From Phallus indusiatus (lineage: Eukaryota; Basidiomycota; Agaricomycetes; Phallales; Phallaceae), in assembly GCA_027605045.1 (NCBI GenBank), contig JAQFWX010000043.1, positions 1 to 64,000 of the forward strand: a stretch of DNA of 64,000 nucleotides. The letters run 5' to 3'. Both the position numbers and the translations under genes were made by a program. Every line of letters begins with the position of its first letter. The first letter of the stretch is position 1. Positions 26,677 to 37,716 of the stretch are shown piece after piece. The notes beneath the pieces were generated by a model. It had not been told where the DNA came from and searched no databases. It saw only the letters and a program-made list of their open reading frames with translations.

Positions 26677-27012
26677 CTATGCCTTTCTCCATACGTCCGG
26701 TCCGTCGAGAATCTCCATGATTCGAATGATTGACGGATGCGTAGGCTGAGGGAATTCTCTTTGCATAAGTCTCTCCTTGTCATCGTCATCGTCTATCACA
26801 ATAACAACCACCATATCGACTGCAGGATCTACCTTGTACGCGCAGGTCAAAGACAGGTATCCCTCGTCTTCAAGTGCTGTTGCAATGACGGCGTTTATGT
26901 ACACACCGGCCTTATGTATATCTGATGGATCAAAGCCAAACAAGTCGGCCATCTTCTCATCGCTGAAAGCATAACCTCTGACGTATTCGAGCACGGGCGT
27001 CCAATTTGGCAT
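26677..27012 (-). CDS. Small acidic protein of unknown function, 111 aa
   Basis: An intronless minus-strand frame starts MPNWTPVLEYVRGYAF and stops at 26677. Features: LFGFDPSDIHKAGVYINAV in the middle, a hydrophobic strand VDMVVVIVI followed by five Asp, and a C-terminal half rich in Pro, Arg and Glu (MQREFPQPTHPSIIRIMEIL). The product has an alternating polar/hydrophobic pattern with no signal or membrane helix. A degraded relative lies about 1.6 kb away (28590-28725, same strand), which supports a real, duplicated coding sequence. The family is not recognised. Confidence 0.6.
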   Translation of the reverse strand: MPNWTPVLEYVRGYAFSDEKMADLFGFDPSDIHKAGVYINAVIATALEDEGYLSLTCAYKVDPAVDMVVVIVIDDDDDKERLMQREFPQPTHPSIIRIMEILDGPDVWRKA

Positions 27013-28589
27013 GCCTCCGAAAGTATAAGAGTAGTAAAGAGAAGCCGTGAATTTTTGTTCCAGTTAGTGGGTAAGTATATGAGTGACGCTTCCGATAGGG
27101 GTTTTTGTTGGTAGTGTCGGAGCAGCAAGGTTTAGTACTAAACGGCTAGCGTTGAGTAGCAAAGCAAGTAAAGGTTCGATGGTTAAAGTAGAGCGGCAGG
27201 CGGCTAAGGTCCTATTTTTTTAACCCCGACGTATTGCTTTGTCAGGTGTGAACGCGTGTGGACGGGGACACCCCGGGGGAGCTGTGGACGCGTTGTGGAC
27301 ACCAAATTGGTAAGTACATACTTCAGATATTACATAATAGAATTGAGCAGCTGTCCTCCACCCATCATGTGCCCCATCTTGCGTTTTGAGTCTGCGCCCA
27401 AACCCTACTTTATATGTATCTTTCCCCAATAGAATACGCTTGATCTCAAAATATTTGAGGCTCCATTCCCGACTTTGGCACCGGTCATTACTATACTATC
27501 GTATTTCCGAAGGTGCGGCTGCAAGGTGGCATGGAGATAAAGAGACTACTAACAGCATTTTTGCACTTACCTTCAGCAGCTTAGACGAACGCACATTGTA
27601 GTTTGCAGCACTGAGAGTCTCATCTAATACCCATCAGGGTTGTGACCAAGCAAAGAACTTGAAAGAAGCAATGAAAGGTGGTATACTCCCTGCTTTATAT
27701 GAAATACTTTTGTTCATTGGACCTTAAATCAAGTTTGACTTTTTCTCACAGAAAAATCTTCGGACTTGGGGCCATAAACCTAATGACAGCGGCGACTGGT
27801 TCGAAGCCATCAAAATTCAGGCCTTCAAAGACGAGACCCACTATTACCCTCTATCTCTATTGGGAACACCAGAGTGTACCCAACCTTTTCCCAGTCGTTG
27901 CACCAAACCCTTTCCCAGACATCCAAATGCCGCCCGTTCACGTTGAACGTGATCTCCCTCACCCCCCTCGTGCGGCTTCAGCTGACATACCCCAGCGCCG
28001 AAACTCCCCATTCGCTAGGCCGGCTTCCAGCGAAAATTGAACAGTTAATCACAAGGACTGAGGGATTTTTTTGGCCGTATCTTCTCGGGTTTCATGCATT
28101 TCCAGTAGCGCTCGCTACTTCACTTCTAAAGCCCCATGGCCACATTTTAACATGTCTTTTGAAACATATTCCTCTTTTTCTCTCCCGTAAATTCTAGATG
28201 TAGTATTACCTAAGTATTAGCAAATTGAAGTTTTTCGTGCGTCGGGGCATTTTGTAGATACTATTAGACTCCGTATGGCATACAATTTGAATGCTAAAGC
28301 AAAATTTTCGAACTGAGGCTTAAATATAGAACATAGAAAATGCAGACACACTTTGAATACGCGGACAGATCCGATAGCGTGTTTATTCCATCCCATATCA
28401 GATTTTCCGCAACTGGAGAGTTTCTTTACACGTCTGGTGCTTTAAGTCAATTTCAAGCTTCAAGTTCCAAGAATCTTCAGACTACATGTAATAGACGAGT
28501 GAAAAAGCGCATACAAAGGCCGCTGTGTCAAGACACTCCTTGGTCTCGTTGTCGTTCGTCGCAATTTGAATGATCTTTTCGTTGAAGAG

Positions 28590-28725
28590 TGTCGTTTGTA
28601 CGCGCAAGCCCAAGTGATATGCCCTTCGCCCTCAAGTACTTGTTTCAACAGGACCCCCGGAAGTGATGAGTGTATCGACCGTCACGGTGTTCAAGTCCGA
28701 TGCATCAAAGTTAAAACTACCTGAG
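28590..28725 (-). pseudogene. Degraded relative of the 111-aa protein
   Basis: The minus strand reads FDASDLNTVTVDTLITSG and then, in another frame, VLEGEGHITWACAYK. These match FDPSDIHKAGVYINAV and ALEDEGYLSLTCAYK of the gene at 26677-27012 in order and spacing. The frame change and lack of intact ends indicate a broken duplicate. Confidence 0.4.
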
Positions 28726-29485
28726 GGAGTTCAACCACTCATCCGAGTCGCATAACGCAAACACGGGTATCTTGTATAGGCAATATACTAACGCGTTAGT
28801 AATTGGTATATCAGCGCTTCAGCATTCTAGTCTCAACAGTAAAACTTTGTAAACCTAACGAAAAAGATTATTACAGCCATTTATCAAAACATGTATGTTA
28901 CCAAAGGTCCGAAAGTGACTAAAGGTTGTCAGGCTCTAGAGATGCTATGATTCTGCTGACTTGAGACAACGAGCTCATCATGATTTGAATGTGTTTCTTA
29001 TATCTTTATTTTACATATAAGGAACTTCCTTAGCCTACAAGAAAGTCAAATTCAAATCTATAATTGTCACTTCTTCTCAGTCTACGAATTTTACCGTGCT
29101 TGCTGGAAAATTTATGACTCTTTCCGGCCAACTTTGGTGTAGACTGTGTATGTATATCTTAAACAGACACAATTTATTGTCAAAAACAAACCAAAAACAC
29201 CGATTTTCGGTTTACTCCAAGAAAAGCTTCGTAGATATCATAATAATCCCGTAATTACACCCACCCTTGATCAGGATACAGCAGTAATCTCCCAGATCGT
29301 AATAGGACTACTCTCAGTGAGCTGGACAGTCTACATGACATTTTCAGTTCCCAAAATCACTTCACCATCGCCATCACTCTAATTACCTTCAAATCACTGC
29401 TCAGGACCCAGCCCTTGAAAGGCGTTGTAGGTGTTATTATCCTTTGTTTTTCATGATCAGCATCAAACTCACAGTAAAAAAAAGA

Positions 29486-29903
29486 TCAACACCCGTACTG
29501 ATTATCGACGATTGACCATATAGATGCATCGGACCCGTAGGTGAATGTCCCATTGGTGTCAAGGATCAAGTACATTCCGGTGCCTACGTTCTCGATCGTG
29601 TGAAGGCTTGGATCATTACTACCAATTTCATGAATCGTCTACTAAAAGGGAAATAACAATTAGCTGTGTGTAATGAGTAAAACGATCATACGACTGACTT
29701 TCTGCTTTGATTCATTGCTATCAGCCAGGAGGAGACTGAGGCCGGCCTATTGCGGTCCAGGAGTGGCACTTATGAGACTCGTACTTCACCCAAATCCTCA
29801 CAGGTACGCGCCTATGCCGTCATCCATGAAAAGCTGCCTTGATCTCGATACCCTCCTTGAAGATTTCGGCAGACTCGACGTAACGATTCCGTTCGTATTC
29901 TGA
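29486..29903 (-). pseudogene. Possible decayed beta-trefoil-like gene
   Basis: On the minus strand the last exon (29486-29641) reads HTIENVGTGMYLILDTNGTF and then WSIVDNQYGC before a stop. Its pattern resembles one lobe of a mushroom beta-trefoil lectin or protease inhibitor (NVGTGxYLxLDxxG). An upstream stretch reads AGLSLLLADSNES but is preceded by an in-frame stop. The identification is tentative and the gene is probably dead. Confidence 0.25.
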
Positions 29904-31170
29904 AAAGTGCCTTAGATTAACTATGCAAATAATTCAGCCGAGGAGCTAACTTTCGCATTAGTAATTGGAGCCGCTCTATTGTGCCAAGGGTGAATACCGG
30001 GAGCAAAGGTTCATCCTCATGTTTCTTACTATACATACGTAAATGTGGAAATTGGTTAAATGTGTAGATTATATTAAAAGGTTCAACGACGCCTTTTCGA
30101 CTTCGACTTGAATTGTTCAACATACCACGAGGCTTTTATAACTGCTAAATTTCGGTACTATTCCAAACGAAGCCAACCGCGAACTCAACAGTCGATATGA
30201 CTCGGTCAGTTCATCTGATTGAGCCCATCAGCTTCATTAACCTGGTCGGGTCGTCAGACAGGATTTGACTGACGGCCCGATCGAGCTCAATCGACCGTTA
30301 AGGATTTTTGTAACAGAGTCTTCACCGAATTCCCTTTGAATTTTTTTCTTTTGTCTAATTCAGTTGAGTTTGAAACATTCAGTGTAGAAGTTTCATGGAT
30401 CAATTTGATTATTTCCATCCCGACCAAACTCTTGTATTATATGGGACAGAGTTCGACAAGTGATGATGTTCTTGTGTTGCTGCTTCTTCTTTCGAAGGCT
30501 CATTTTCGGTTGTACATGATCGAGCTCATCTTGCCAATGAACGCATCTCGCTGATCGCCCTTGGTCACGGGAAATCTGTCGTAGAGCGGTTTTTGCTTGC
30601 CATGTCTGCTGAGCGCTGAGTCGTCATCTGGCCGGTTGGAGCTTTGAAGTTGTGGGCTGAGTGCTGACACTTTCGCTTCGCTCTACTCTCCACGCCGTGC
30701 TAGATTATGGTTCATTTTTAATGTACATACGTTCGAAATGCTTTCACTAGCAAGCAGCTCAGCTGCGAGAAAGGAACAAGAATACTGGGTCCAGGGCTTA
30801 TATATTAAAAATTTAAAATGAGCGCAAGTTGTTTTAATTTGTTCTCGTTGGAGTATCATGACGATGCCACATGGCAATCCATTCGACTCAATGAGGGCGA
30901 GATTATTTTACCATAAGGCTAGAGTATTTATTTCCGCAAATACTGGCTCCTCTCAATTGACAATCCGGTGATACTGTAACCACCACGTTCCATGAAAAGC
31001 CTCGTTTTATAAATGTCAGGAGGTATTTGAGCTCTGATGCATGATGATTCATGGTTTGATCCATCATTCAAATATCATATATAAAGGCTCTTTGCATGTT
31101 AGTAAAAATCCCAAGTTCTCAGCACTGAAATTGACTACTCCAAGTCACAATCTTTACAATATCCTCCCAT

Positions 31171-32900
31171 ATGAACAGCACAAATACTACTGTAGATGCT
31201 TTAACTGCAGAGATTATTCAAGAGGTCTATGAAAGGTATATGTCAATCCTGTCTTGTACCTGTCATCACATCTGATATGATAATGGGATTAGCTATGTTT
31301 ACAGCTTGGTGCTTTTCAGTGTAGCAGGTGAGCAATGCAATGTCGTAGGAAAGTCTTACTAACACAGTAAAACCTCTAGCATTCAGTCTTTATACTACTC
31401 TGATAGGTTTTTCTCAAGAGAGAGAGCATATATGGTCCAAGTCATTCAGTTTGCCCACATTATTGTACATTTTTGCACGATACGGAAACTTGTTGCTCCA
31501 GGGGCTTATCCTCGTATTAGAATTCCTACCAGTAAGTTAACACACATAGTTATATCAGTGATTCTTATCTCATTGTTGTCTTATCAATGTACCACTTTCC
31601 TGAAGCTCGGAAGGTAAACATTCTTAGACATACCTTAAATCCGCTGAAATCACAACTTTGAAGAACTTGTAACATATTGGCTATGGTGTCCAACATTCTT
31701 GCTGTTTTTACATATATTGGTATTCAAGGTCCGTATTCCATCATCACCTGTTTCGAAATTCGTGTAATATGGACCTCAGGTTTATTGGTTGTTCGAGCAT
31801 ATTCAATATGCGAAGGAAATAAAATCCTCAGTTCAGCTTTAGCCTTTGGCTTTTTTTCTTATTTGGGTTTGGAGCTATATGGTAAGAATCTGATGACAAT
31901 GATCATGAAGCTATTATAGTTACCCTCCTTTCTGGTGATAGACATAGCAGCATTCCCTGGGTGTGTTTCAAATGCAAGGTCTGTAGTCTGTGCAAAATAG
32001 GCCCTTAACGTGTATGCACTCACATTTATCCTGGTGGTGAAGCTTCTCCAGGAGAGAAAGAATCAGTATGGCTAATGCTCAATAATGTGTTAAATGTGTT
32101 TATAACCAAACTGGTTTAGTCAACACTACCTTCGATATTGTCACTGTTTACACAGATTTACTTATATTTGGAATTTGCATGTGGAAGGTCTGGGGTATAT
32201 GGAGACTAAAATGCAACAATGGAATTCAAAGTAAAAGCCTCATTTTCACGCTTTTTACACAAAGTAAGTTTGATGGGATTTATAACAAGGGTTACTGAGC
32301 AATGTACAGGTATATCTCGATGTTGGTAAGGTCTCATCAGTTGATGTTGACAGTCATCTCATGTCTTGTTATGGCTTTGTCAGTTTTGTCCTCACCATCA
32401 CTTTAGTTGATGCTCTTCTTATACGGGTAAGTTTTTGATTTATATAAAATGGAAGTTTGGACTCAGATTTTCCTTAGGTTCAAAGTGTAAGGGGCTTCAT
32501 TGAATCTCACACACCATGTTCCTTTGTAACATAATGATCTGAATCTTCTCTCAGTTTGTTATAGGAGATTGTTACACCCGCATACAAAATGTGTGAGTTT
32601 CATGTCTCAATTTACATTTTCCACTGACATTTAACTTTTCCCAGCATGTCTGCAACTCTCGTAGCGGATTTCACTCTTGACCTTCGTCGCTTCAATTCGA
32701 CCAAAATTGAGGCTAGCCAAATGTCTCTACCTTCGCTTCAATTCTCAAATGTTCTTCAACATGTGCATCAGTCCTTCCTCGTGGAAATGGGCACACCTGA
32801 GGAAAGAAATATGGAAGACTCGGAGAATGTTTTAGATGGGGACAGTGATCCTAATGGTTTACCTTTAAACATGGATGTCGTTCAACCTACCGAAGCCTAA
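31171..32900 (+). CDS. DUF6533-type multi-pass membrane protein
   Basis: The protein starts MNSTNTTVDALTAEIIQEVY. The next exons give AAFSLYTTLIGFSQEREHIW then SLPTLLYIFARYGNLLLQGL, the recognisable DUF6533 core (first helices, E-x-E-x-IW, LP-x-x-L-x-x-x-x-RY). Further exons encode hydrophobic segments including LISLLSYQCTTFLKLGR, NILAVFTYIGIQ, LLVVRAYSICEGNKILSS, DIVTVYTDLLIFGICMWKVW and LVDALLIR. The last exon (32646-32900) reads TLVADFTLDLRRFNS, as in the cytosolic tail of this family, and ends in an acidic tail before TAA 32898-32900. Introns are about 45-75 nt. This large basidiomycete family has about seven helices and no established function. One junction near 31532-31560 needs a weak donor to keep frame, so a small lesion is possible. 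Confidence 0.7.
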
Positions 32901-33879
32901 AATATCTCAGTCCGTAATTTTTTACTAGATGAAGATTAGTTATTTAGTGACGTTATAATTTAGGTTATTATTGTAAACTGCTATTGTTTGTTCTGGAATT
33001 ATTTGTGTTTTTCTTCTTGATACTACTTTTCAAGTTCCTTATCTATCTCATGTTTTGATGTTGGCAAATTTTTCGACAAGCCTCAAGCTTAGGCATTTTT
33101 TGATATATATATATATATTGTAACTCTAGATGTTTGAAGGTAATATATTCGTGGAGCACATTTTAGGTGCAGCGTTTACTTTGAATCTTCATCTACTCGA
33201 ATCTTATTTACATAACAAGGTTTGGTGGTATGGCATATTATTCATTCATCTAAGTCAAATGTGATTGATAAACAGTTTCAAGATGGTATATCCATTTCTA
33301 AACCGTAAAAATTTGAAACTAGTGATACATACTTACTGGGCTCGACTGACGAAGACTCGGGTATTTGTGTGAAGCAGCCACGGACTCATTACATGTGGCA
33401 CCAGGCGGCACCATGGTGATTCTAAGTTTTGATTTAATTAATCCATATGTAAAAATATGTCTAACTTTCGGGGAGTTTTTGATATGGTTTTTTCCATTCT
33501 AATTCAAAACAGAGACTATACTCCAGCACCAATGTCAATGGTATCACATACAATCAATTACAACATATAGCCTTTTCTTAAGACTCTTTCACACCCCTAA
33601 ATGTGTGAGATTTCTAGTACGATATAGCATACAATCAACCTACGTGTTCAAGGGATTGAAGTCGTGTACTTATGCCAGTGTTATGCGTAAACAGCTTAAG
33701 GTCTTACCGTATTTGGGGCTAAACGGAAGACTCGTCGTCTGGCGCTGATACTGATAACTGACGTGGAAACCTTTCTTGAGCTATTACATAGATGTGTAAT
33801 AGCGAGTCGTGAGCTTGAAATAAATGAAAAACACCAATTTATTATAACATTAAAAGCCCAAAAAACAAAGTATCGAATG
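32901..33879. other. Intergenic, left edge of the transposon nest
   Basis: AT-rich sequence with a short (TA)n tract near 33105-33118. No gene seen. The last bases, GAATG at 33875-33879, are the outer target-site copy of the next element. Confidence 0.45.
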
Positions 33880-34299
33880 TGTTAGGGCGACTCAGGGCAC
33901 ACACCTAGAGGGCAGGAAACCTAAGATCTATTGATGAACGACGACTAACTACTCACCTAGAGGGCAGGAAACCTAAGAGAACAAGCTTAGGGATCCCCCT
34001 CTAGGGCTACGCTACATATACTACGTTGAAGCGCTCGGGGACAATAGATGAGTATCGCCGCGGGATCCGAGGCGATAAAAGGGGGTTCGAAGAGGTTCGG
34101 AGAATTCGATCGGAGTTCGAATTCGAAGAGATCGAAAGGAATAGATAATAGAGAACGAGAAATGACCGAACTATAGTTCGAGTTCTCGGAACCCAAACTC
34201 GAAGTCTCGGAAAGGAATCAGAAGGGAGAAAAGAACATCGGAACACAAGGAAATGAAGAAATAATGACACGGAAGACATGAAGCTAGTGTACCCTGACA
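33880..34299 (-). mobile_element. LTR-A' solo LTR-like element, left copy (420 bp)
   Basis: On the minus strand it runs from TGTCAGGGTACACTAGC to CGCCCTAACA, with the TG...CA ends of an LTR. It is nearly identical to the copy at 35416-35835 in the opposite orientation; overlapping translations of 69 and 96 residues are the same in both. Its flanks are GAATG on the left and GCTGC on the right, which do not match each other. They match the reverse complements of the flanks of the right copy, as explained under the inverted segment. Confidence 0.85.
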
Positions 34300-35415
34300 G
34301 CTGCAATGTTCAATGGTGGCTGGCCAAGCCCTAAGTCCCTTCTCTATAATATAAAGATAATTTCAATGGCCTTTAGCTAAATAGAGTGGCTTACAAAGTG
34401 CCGGCGGCAGTCATATCTTCTTCGTCGGGCCTGGGTTCGGGCTTTCTGGTAGATGTTGTAGGCATTCCTAAATTCTGTGTCTGGAAGCATAGGAAGAAGC
34501 CCTGTAAGATCGGACAGCTGGAGGAATAATCAATAGAAGAAAGAATCCCAAAATTCAGGTCTACTTGGTTTAAATCAGGCACATCATGCTTGTACTTGCT
34601 GCCCAACTCTCTCGCCTTCTCCAATGTCTGCACACTAATTTCCCCCTGAAGCATCTCATCCAAGATGGCTGAGCCTGCCCAAAGCGCTCGCAGAACTGAT
34701 CAGCGCCTAACTATGTGTTTTGTAGACCTACAGAGGCAGTACTCACATTGTCTGACCTTCCTCTCATGTGTCTGCTGCTTTTGGGTGGGCCTTGGCATGG
34801 TGCGGGTGGTGCGGACCCAGCTGAGTTTAAAAAAATGCACACTGCGCGACACCACCACCACCACCACCACCACCACCACCACCTGGCCACCACATCGCGA
34901 ACCCAAACCACCTACCCTGGCCTGCCTGTGGCAGAGGAAACCCGGCTCTGTGCTGTGGCTTGTCAGGTATCTGCAGCTGCACACAGAGGGGGGCCAGCAG
35001 GCCTCTGATGGGCCACATCCTACTGCTGCAGGATCTAGGGTAGCTGAGGCACACCAGCTCTCGCGCACTGTCTTTTGCAACATCCGGCCACTGGGACCCC
35101 ACGTTTTTTTGCCTGTATATATCCCTATGCCAATAAAATAGATATTCCGCATGTTGGGATTTTTTTAAAAAAAATTCCACCTCACGTGTCAAACCCACGT
35201 GCAACCTTAAATCTAGCAAGAGCAAGTAACGGACCCATTTATCTGAGCTATCTGTGCGACGTAAGTTTATTTATATTGTATCAATTTGTTGTCTATCTAC
35301 GCACAAAAGACAGTATCGCAGGCTGGATACCACGGACAGTATCCTGATAATAGTCCCTGACGGCCGGCGCGATTGCATCCCTGAAAATGGAGCTGGGCAT
35401 TTTTGTCCACCATTC
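34300..35415 (-). pseudogene. Inverted segment carrying the 5' part of the dioxygenase-like gene
   Basis: This 1,116-bp block lies between two 420-bp inverted LTR-A' copies and is inverted relative to the gene at 35836-39884. On the minus strand three exons can be read: 34798-34747 (MPRPTQKQQTHERKVRQ), 34695-34395 (ending MTAAGT) and 34341-34300 (DLGLGQPPLNI). The first two join through a GTGAGT...CAG intron and the next through GTAAGC...AG. The last exon ends in exactly the frame that continues at 35836 (IISQGGAEIYERERV) once the inversion and the LTR copy are discounted. The upstream part (34850-35415) is non-coding or 5' region and includes a (CAC)n tract at about 34853-34881. Confidence 0.7.
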
Positions 35416-35835
35416 TGTCAGGGTACACTAGCTTCATGTCTTCCGTGTCATTATTTCTTCATTTCCTTGTGTTCCGATGTTCTTTTCTCCCTTCTGATTC
35501 CTTTCCGAGACTTCGAGTTTGGGTTCCGAGAACTCGAACTATAGTTCGGTCATTTCTCGTTCTCTATTATCTATTCCTTTCGATCTCTTCGAATTCGAAC
35601 TCCGATCGAATTCTCCGAACCTCTTCGAACCCCCTTTTATCGCCTCGGATCCCGCGGCGATACTCATCTATTGTCCCCGAGCGCTTCAACGTAGTATATG
35701 TAGCGTAGCCCTAGAGGGGGATCCCTAAGCTTGTTCTCTTAGGTTTCCTGCCCTCTAGGTGAGTAGTTAGTCGTCGTTCATCAATAGATCTTAGGTTTCC
35801 TGCCCTCTAGGTGTGTGCCCTGAGTCGCCCTAACA
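35416..35835 (+). mobile_element. LTR-A' solo LTR-like element, right copy (420 bp)
   Basis: Runs TGTCAGGGTACACTAGC to CGCCCTAACA on the plus strand. Flanks are CATTC on the left and GCAGC on the right. These are the reverse complements of GAATG and GCTGC at the left copy. Each copy therefore originally had a perfect 5-bp duplication (GAATG/GAATG and GCAGC/GCAGC), which was separated by the later inversion. Confidence 0.85.
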
Positions 35836-36098
35836 GCAGCAATAATATCACAGGGTGGAGCTGAAATCTATGAGCGAGAGCGAGTAGTAAAATCCCCACT
35901 GAAGAAGGGGCTTTTCTTGCACGAGCCAGGTCTAGAGCATCTGAGAGTTGAACCTAGGACTAAAAATCCCCCGAAATATGCATCGGTCGGAAATAGCCCG
36001 GAATGGCTTCGCATTCCAGCCGACGAAAGTGCAATTATCCGCAGCAGCAAAGGTTGGTAAACTATCGAATATACCCTGTCTAACATTCCCTGCTTTCA

Positions 36099-36419
36099 TG
36101 TAACGGATCCACCGCATGCGGTGGATTGAGTATATGCCACTTAGGCATATGCAGAGGGCTTCGCCCTCTGCAGTAGTTACTATCATTTACTCTAATAACA
36201 GAGGTGCTTAACGCCTCTGGCTCGCCGCGTCGCGGCGAGCCATTATGTAATAACTATACATTAGTAGTAGCTACGCGCGTGCTGATTCAGCACGCGCATT
36301 TTGTTTTACACCATAAAAAATACAGCACCCTTGGTCTGTTATTCGTGGTGTGAAACTACAGCGTGATAAAACTTGTGTACCGTACGTGGTACACTATAAA
36401 AAGTAACGAAACGTTACAT
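36099..36419 (+). mobile_element. LTR-1 solo LTR with hairpin array (321 bp)
   Basis: Starts TGTAACGGATCC and ends AACGTTACA, so the termini are short inverted repeats with TG...CA. It lies in an intron of the dioxygenase-like gene and is flanked by TTCA on both sides (4-5 bp TSD). It contains seven hairpin-forming palindromes described under the copy at 52851-53171. Confidence 0.85.
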
Positions 36420-37158
36420 TTCAATAGGTAGAGTCCATCTCGTCGTTATACGAAATTTATGCCGGAACACTGGGGTTCTCGACTTTATCAACTCGACTAT
36501 TAAAGAAGCAGTAGAGGATCGTAACAATGTGCGTGTGAGTGGCTGTTTATATAATTAGATTTGGATATTTTTATTTTTAACATACTGTAGCCCCAGCATC
36601 CAGGCGATCTAATTCAGGCAGGATACAATGCAGGCTAAGGCTCTCAACGGGTTAGAGGTCACACAGGTTTAACCCGCAGGTACCTGTATCCGTACCTGCA
36701 GGTCACGGGTACCCGTCACACAGGTACCCGGCGCCTAATTGACCCGGGTCGGGTACAGGTAGCCATTTTCGAAACCACGGGTACCCGTGCTAACCCGCCC
36801 TATAAGACATAGTGACAAGTGGGTGATTTTCGAGTGGTGTTGTCAGGGTACGCTACCGCTGTCTCTCATTTTTCTATTTATTATCATCGGCATCATTTCA
36901 TTCCTATTCCATTTACCAATTCCGTATTTTACTTTTACCTTCCGTTTCCTTGTTCTGTCCCTATTTCACTTTCTCTACTCGCGCGCTCATACCCGGCATG
37001 ATGCCCGTGACATCACGTCGCTTAGGTTCGGCTTGGGCGCCTGGCACTTAGCTGTGTCAGGGCCGCACGCCGCGTTGTCGTTTTATGTATATAGTAGCTG
37101 TACCTAGAGTGAGGGTCCCTAAGCTTGTTCTCTTAGGATCCCCTCCCTCTGTCACGCC

Positions 37159-37544
37159 TGTTAGGGCTACTCAGCTCAGGCTAGAGGGAGGGGATCCTAA
37201 GATAATATATTGAGGAGAATACTAACTACTCACCTAGAGGGAGGGGATCCTAAGAGAACAAGCTTAGGGACCCTCACTCTAGGTACAGCTACTATATACA
37301 TAAAACAACGACGCGGCGTGTGGCCCTGACACAGCTAAGTGCCAGGCGCCCAAGCCGAACCTAAGCGACGTGATGTCACGGGCATCACGCCGGTACAGCG
37401 CGCAGCGAGTAGAAAGCGAAATAGAGACAGAACAAGGAAACGGAGAGTGAAAGTAAAATATGGAAATGATAAATAAAATAGAAAAGAAGTGATGCCGATG
37501 ATAATAACTAAGAAAATGAGAGACGGCGGTAGCGTACCCTGACA
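37159..37544 (-). mobile_element. LTR-A solo LTR-like element (386 bp)
   Basis: Complete copy on the minus strand, plus-strand ends TGTTAGGGCTACTC and GCGTACCCTGACA, flanked by the TSD ACGCC at 37154-37158 and 37545-37549. It is inserted 9 bp inside the Gypsy-2 solo LTR. Confidence 0.9.
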
Positions 37545-37556
37545 ACGCCCGCGTAA

Positions 37557-37716
37557 TAGGGGTCTCAACGGGTATGACTTATGGGTACCCTCGGGTACCC
37601 GCGTGCTCGTTTAGCCAATCAGAATGCAGGATTTTGCCCTTGACCCAAAAATCCTGCAATCTGATTGGCTGAACGCTCGCGAGGGTACCCGTTTGCAATA
37701 CCCGTTGAGACCCTTA
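37557..37716. mobile_element. hAT-type MITE (160 bp)
   Basis: Ends are TAGGGGTCTCAACGGGTA and, on the other strand, TAAGGGTCTCAACGGGTA: an 18-bp terminal inverted repeat with one mismatch. Flanked by the 8-bp TSD CCGCGTAA (37549-37556 and 37717-37724). The ends resemble the larger hAT element that encloses it, so both could be moved by one transposase. Confidence 0.85.

Larger units (their letters stand above)
27013..31170. other. Gene-poor region with decayed fragments
   Basis: Apart from the two remnants listed separately (28590-28725 and 29486-29903), no gene is supported. The open frame at 27678-28040 has a Pro/Arg-rich end but no splice or domain support. The stretch about 30195-30300 contains imperfect inverted repeats around TGACGGCCCGAT, possibly an old MITE. 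Confidence 0.4.

Noticed and set aside
34007..34306. 99-residue frame identical to a 101-residue frame at 35403-35708
   Set aside because: The identity reflects the inverted 420-bp LTR-A' repeats; nothing else supports coding.
34711..35225. Poly-His/poly-Trp/poly-Gly/poly-Val open frames
   Set aside because: All are translations of one (CAC)n microsatellite in different frames.
33880..35835. DIRS-like or foldback element because of 420-bp inverted termini
   Set aside because: The flanks show two separate insertions followed by inversion, and the interior is host gene sequence without a recombinase.
36787..37568. Repeated open frames with CQGTLP/SLIFLFIIIG-type sequence in many places
   Set aside because: They are translations of LTR-A copies, not genes; the same pattern recurs at each LTR-A copy.
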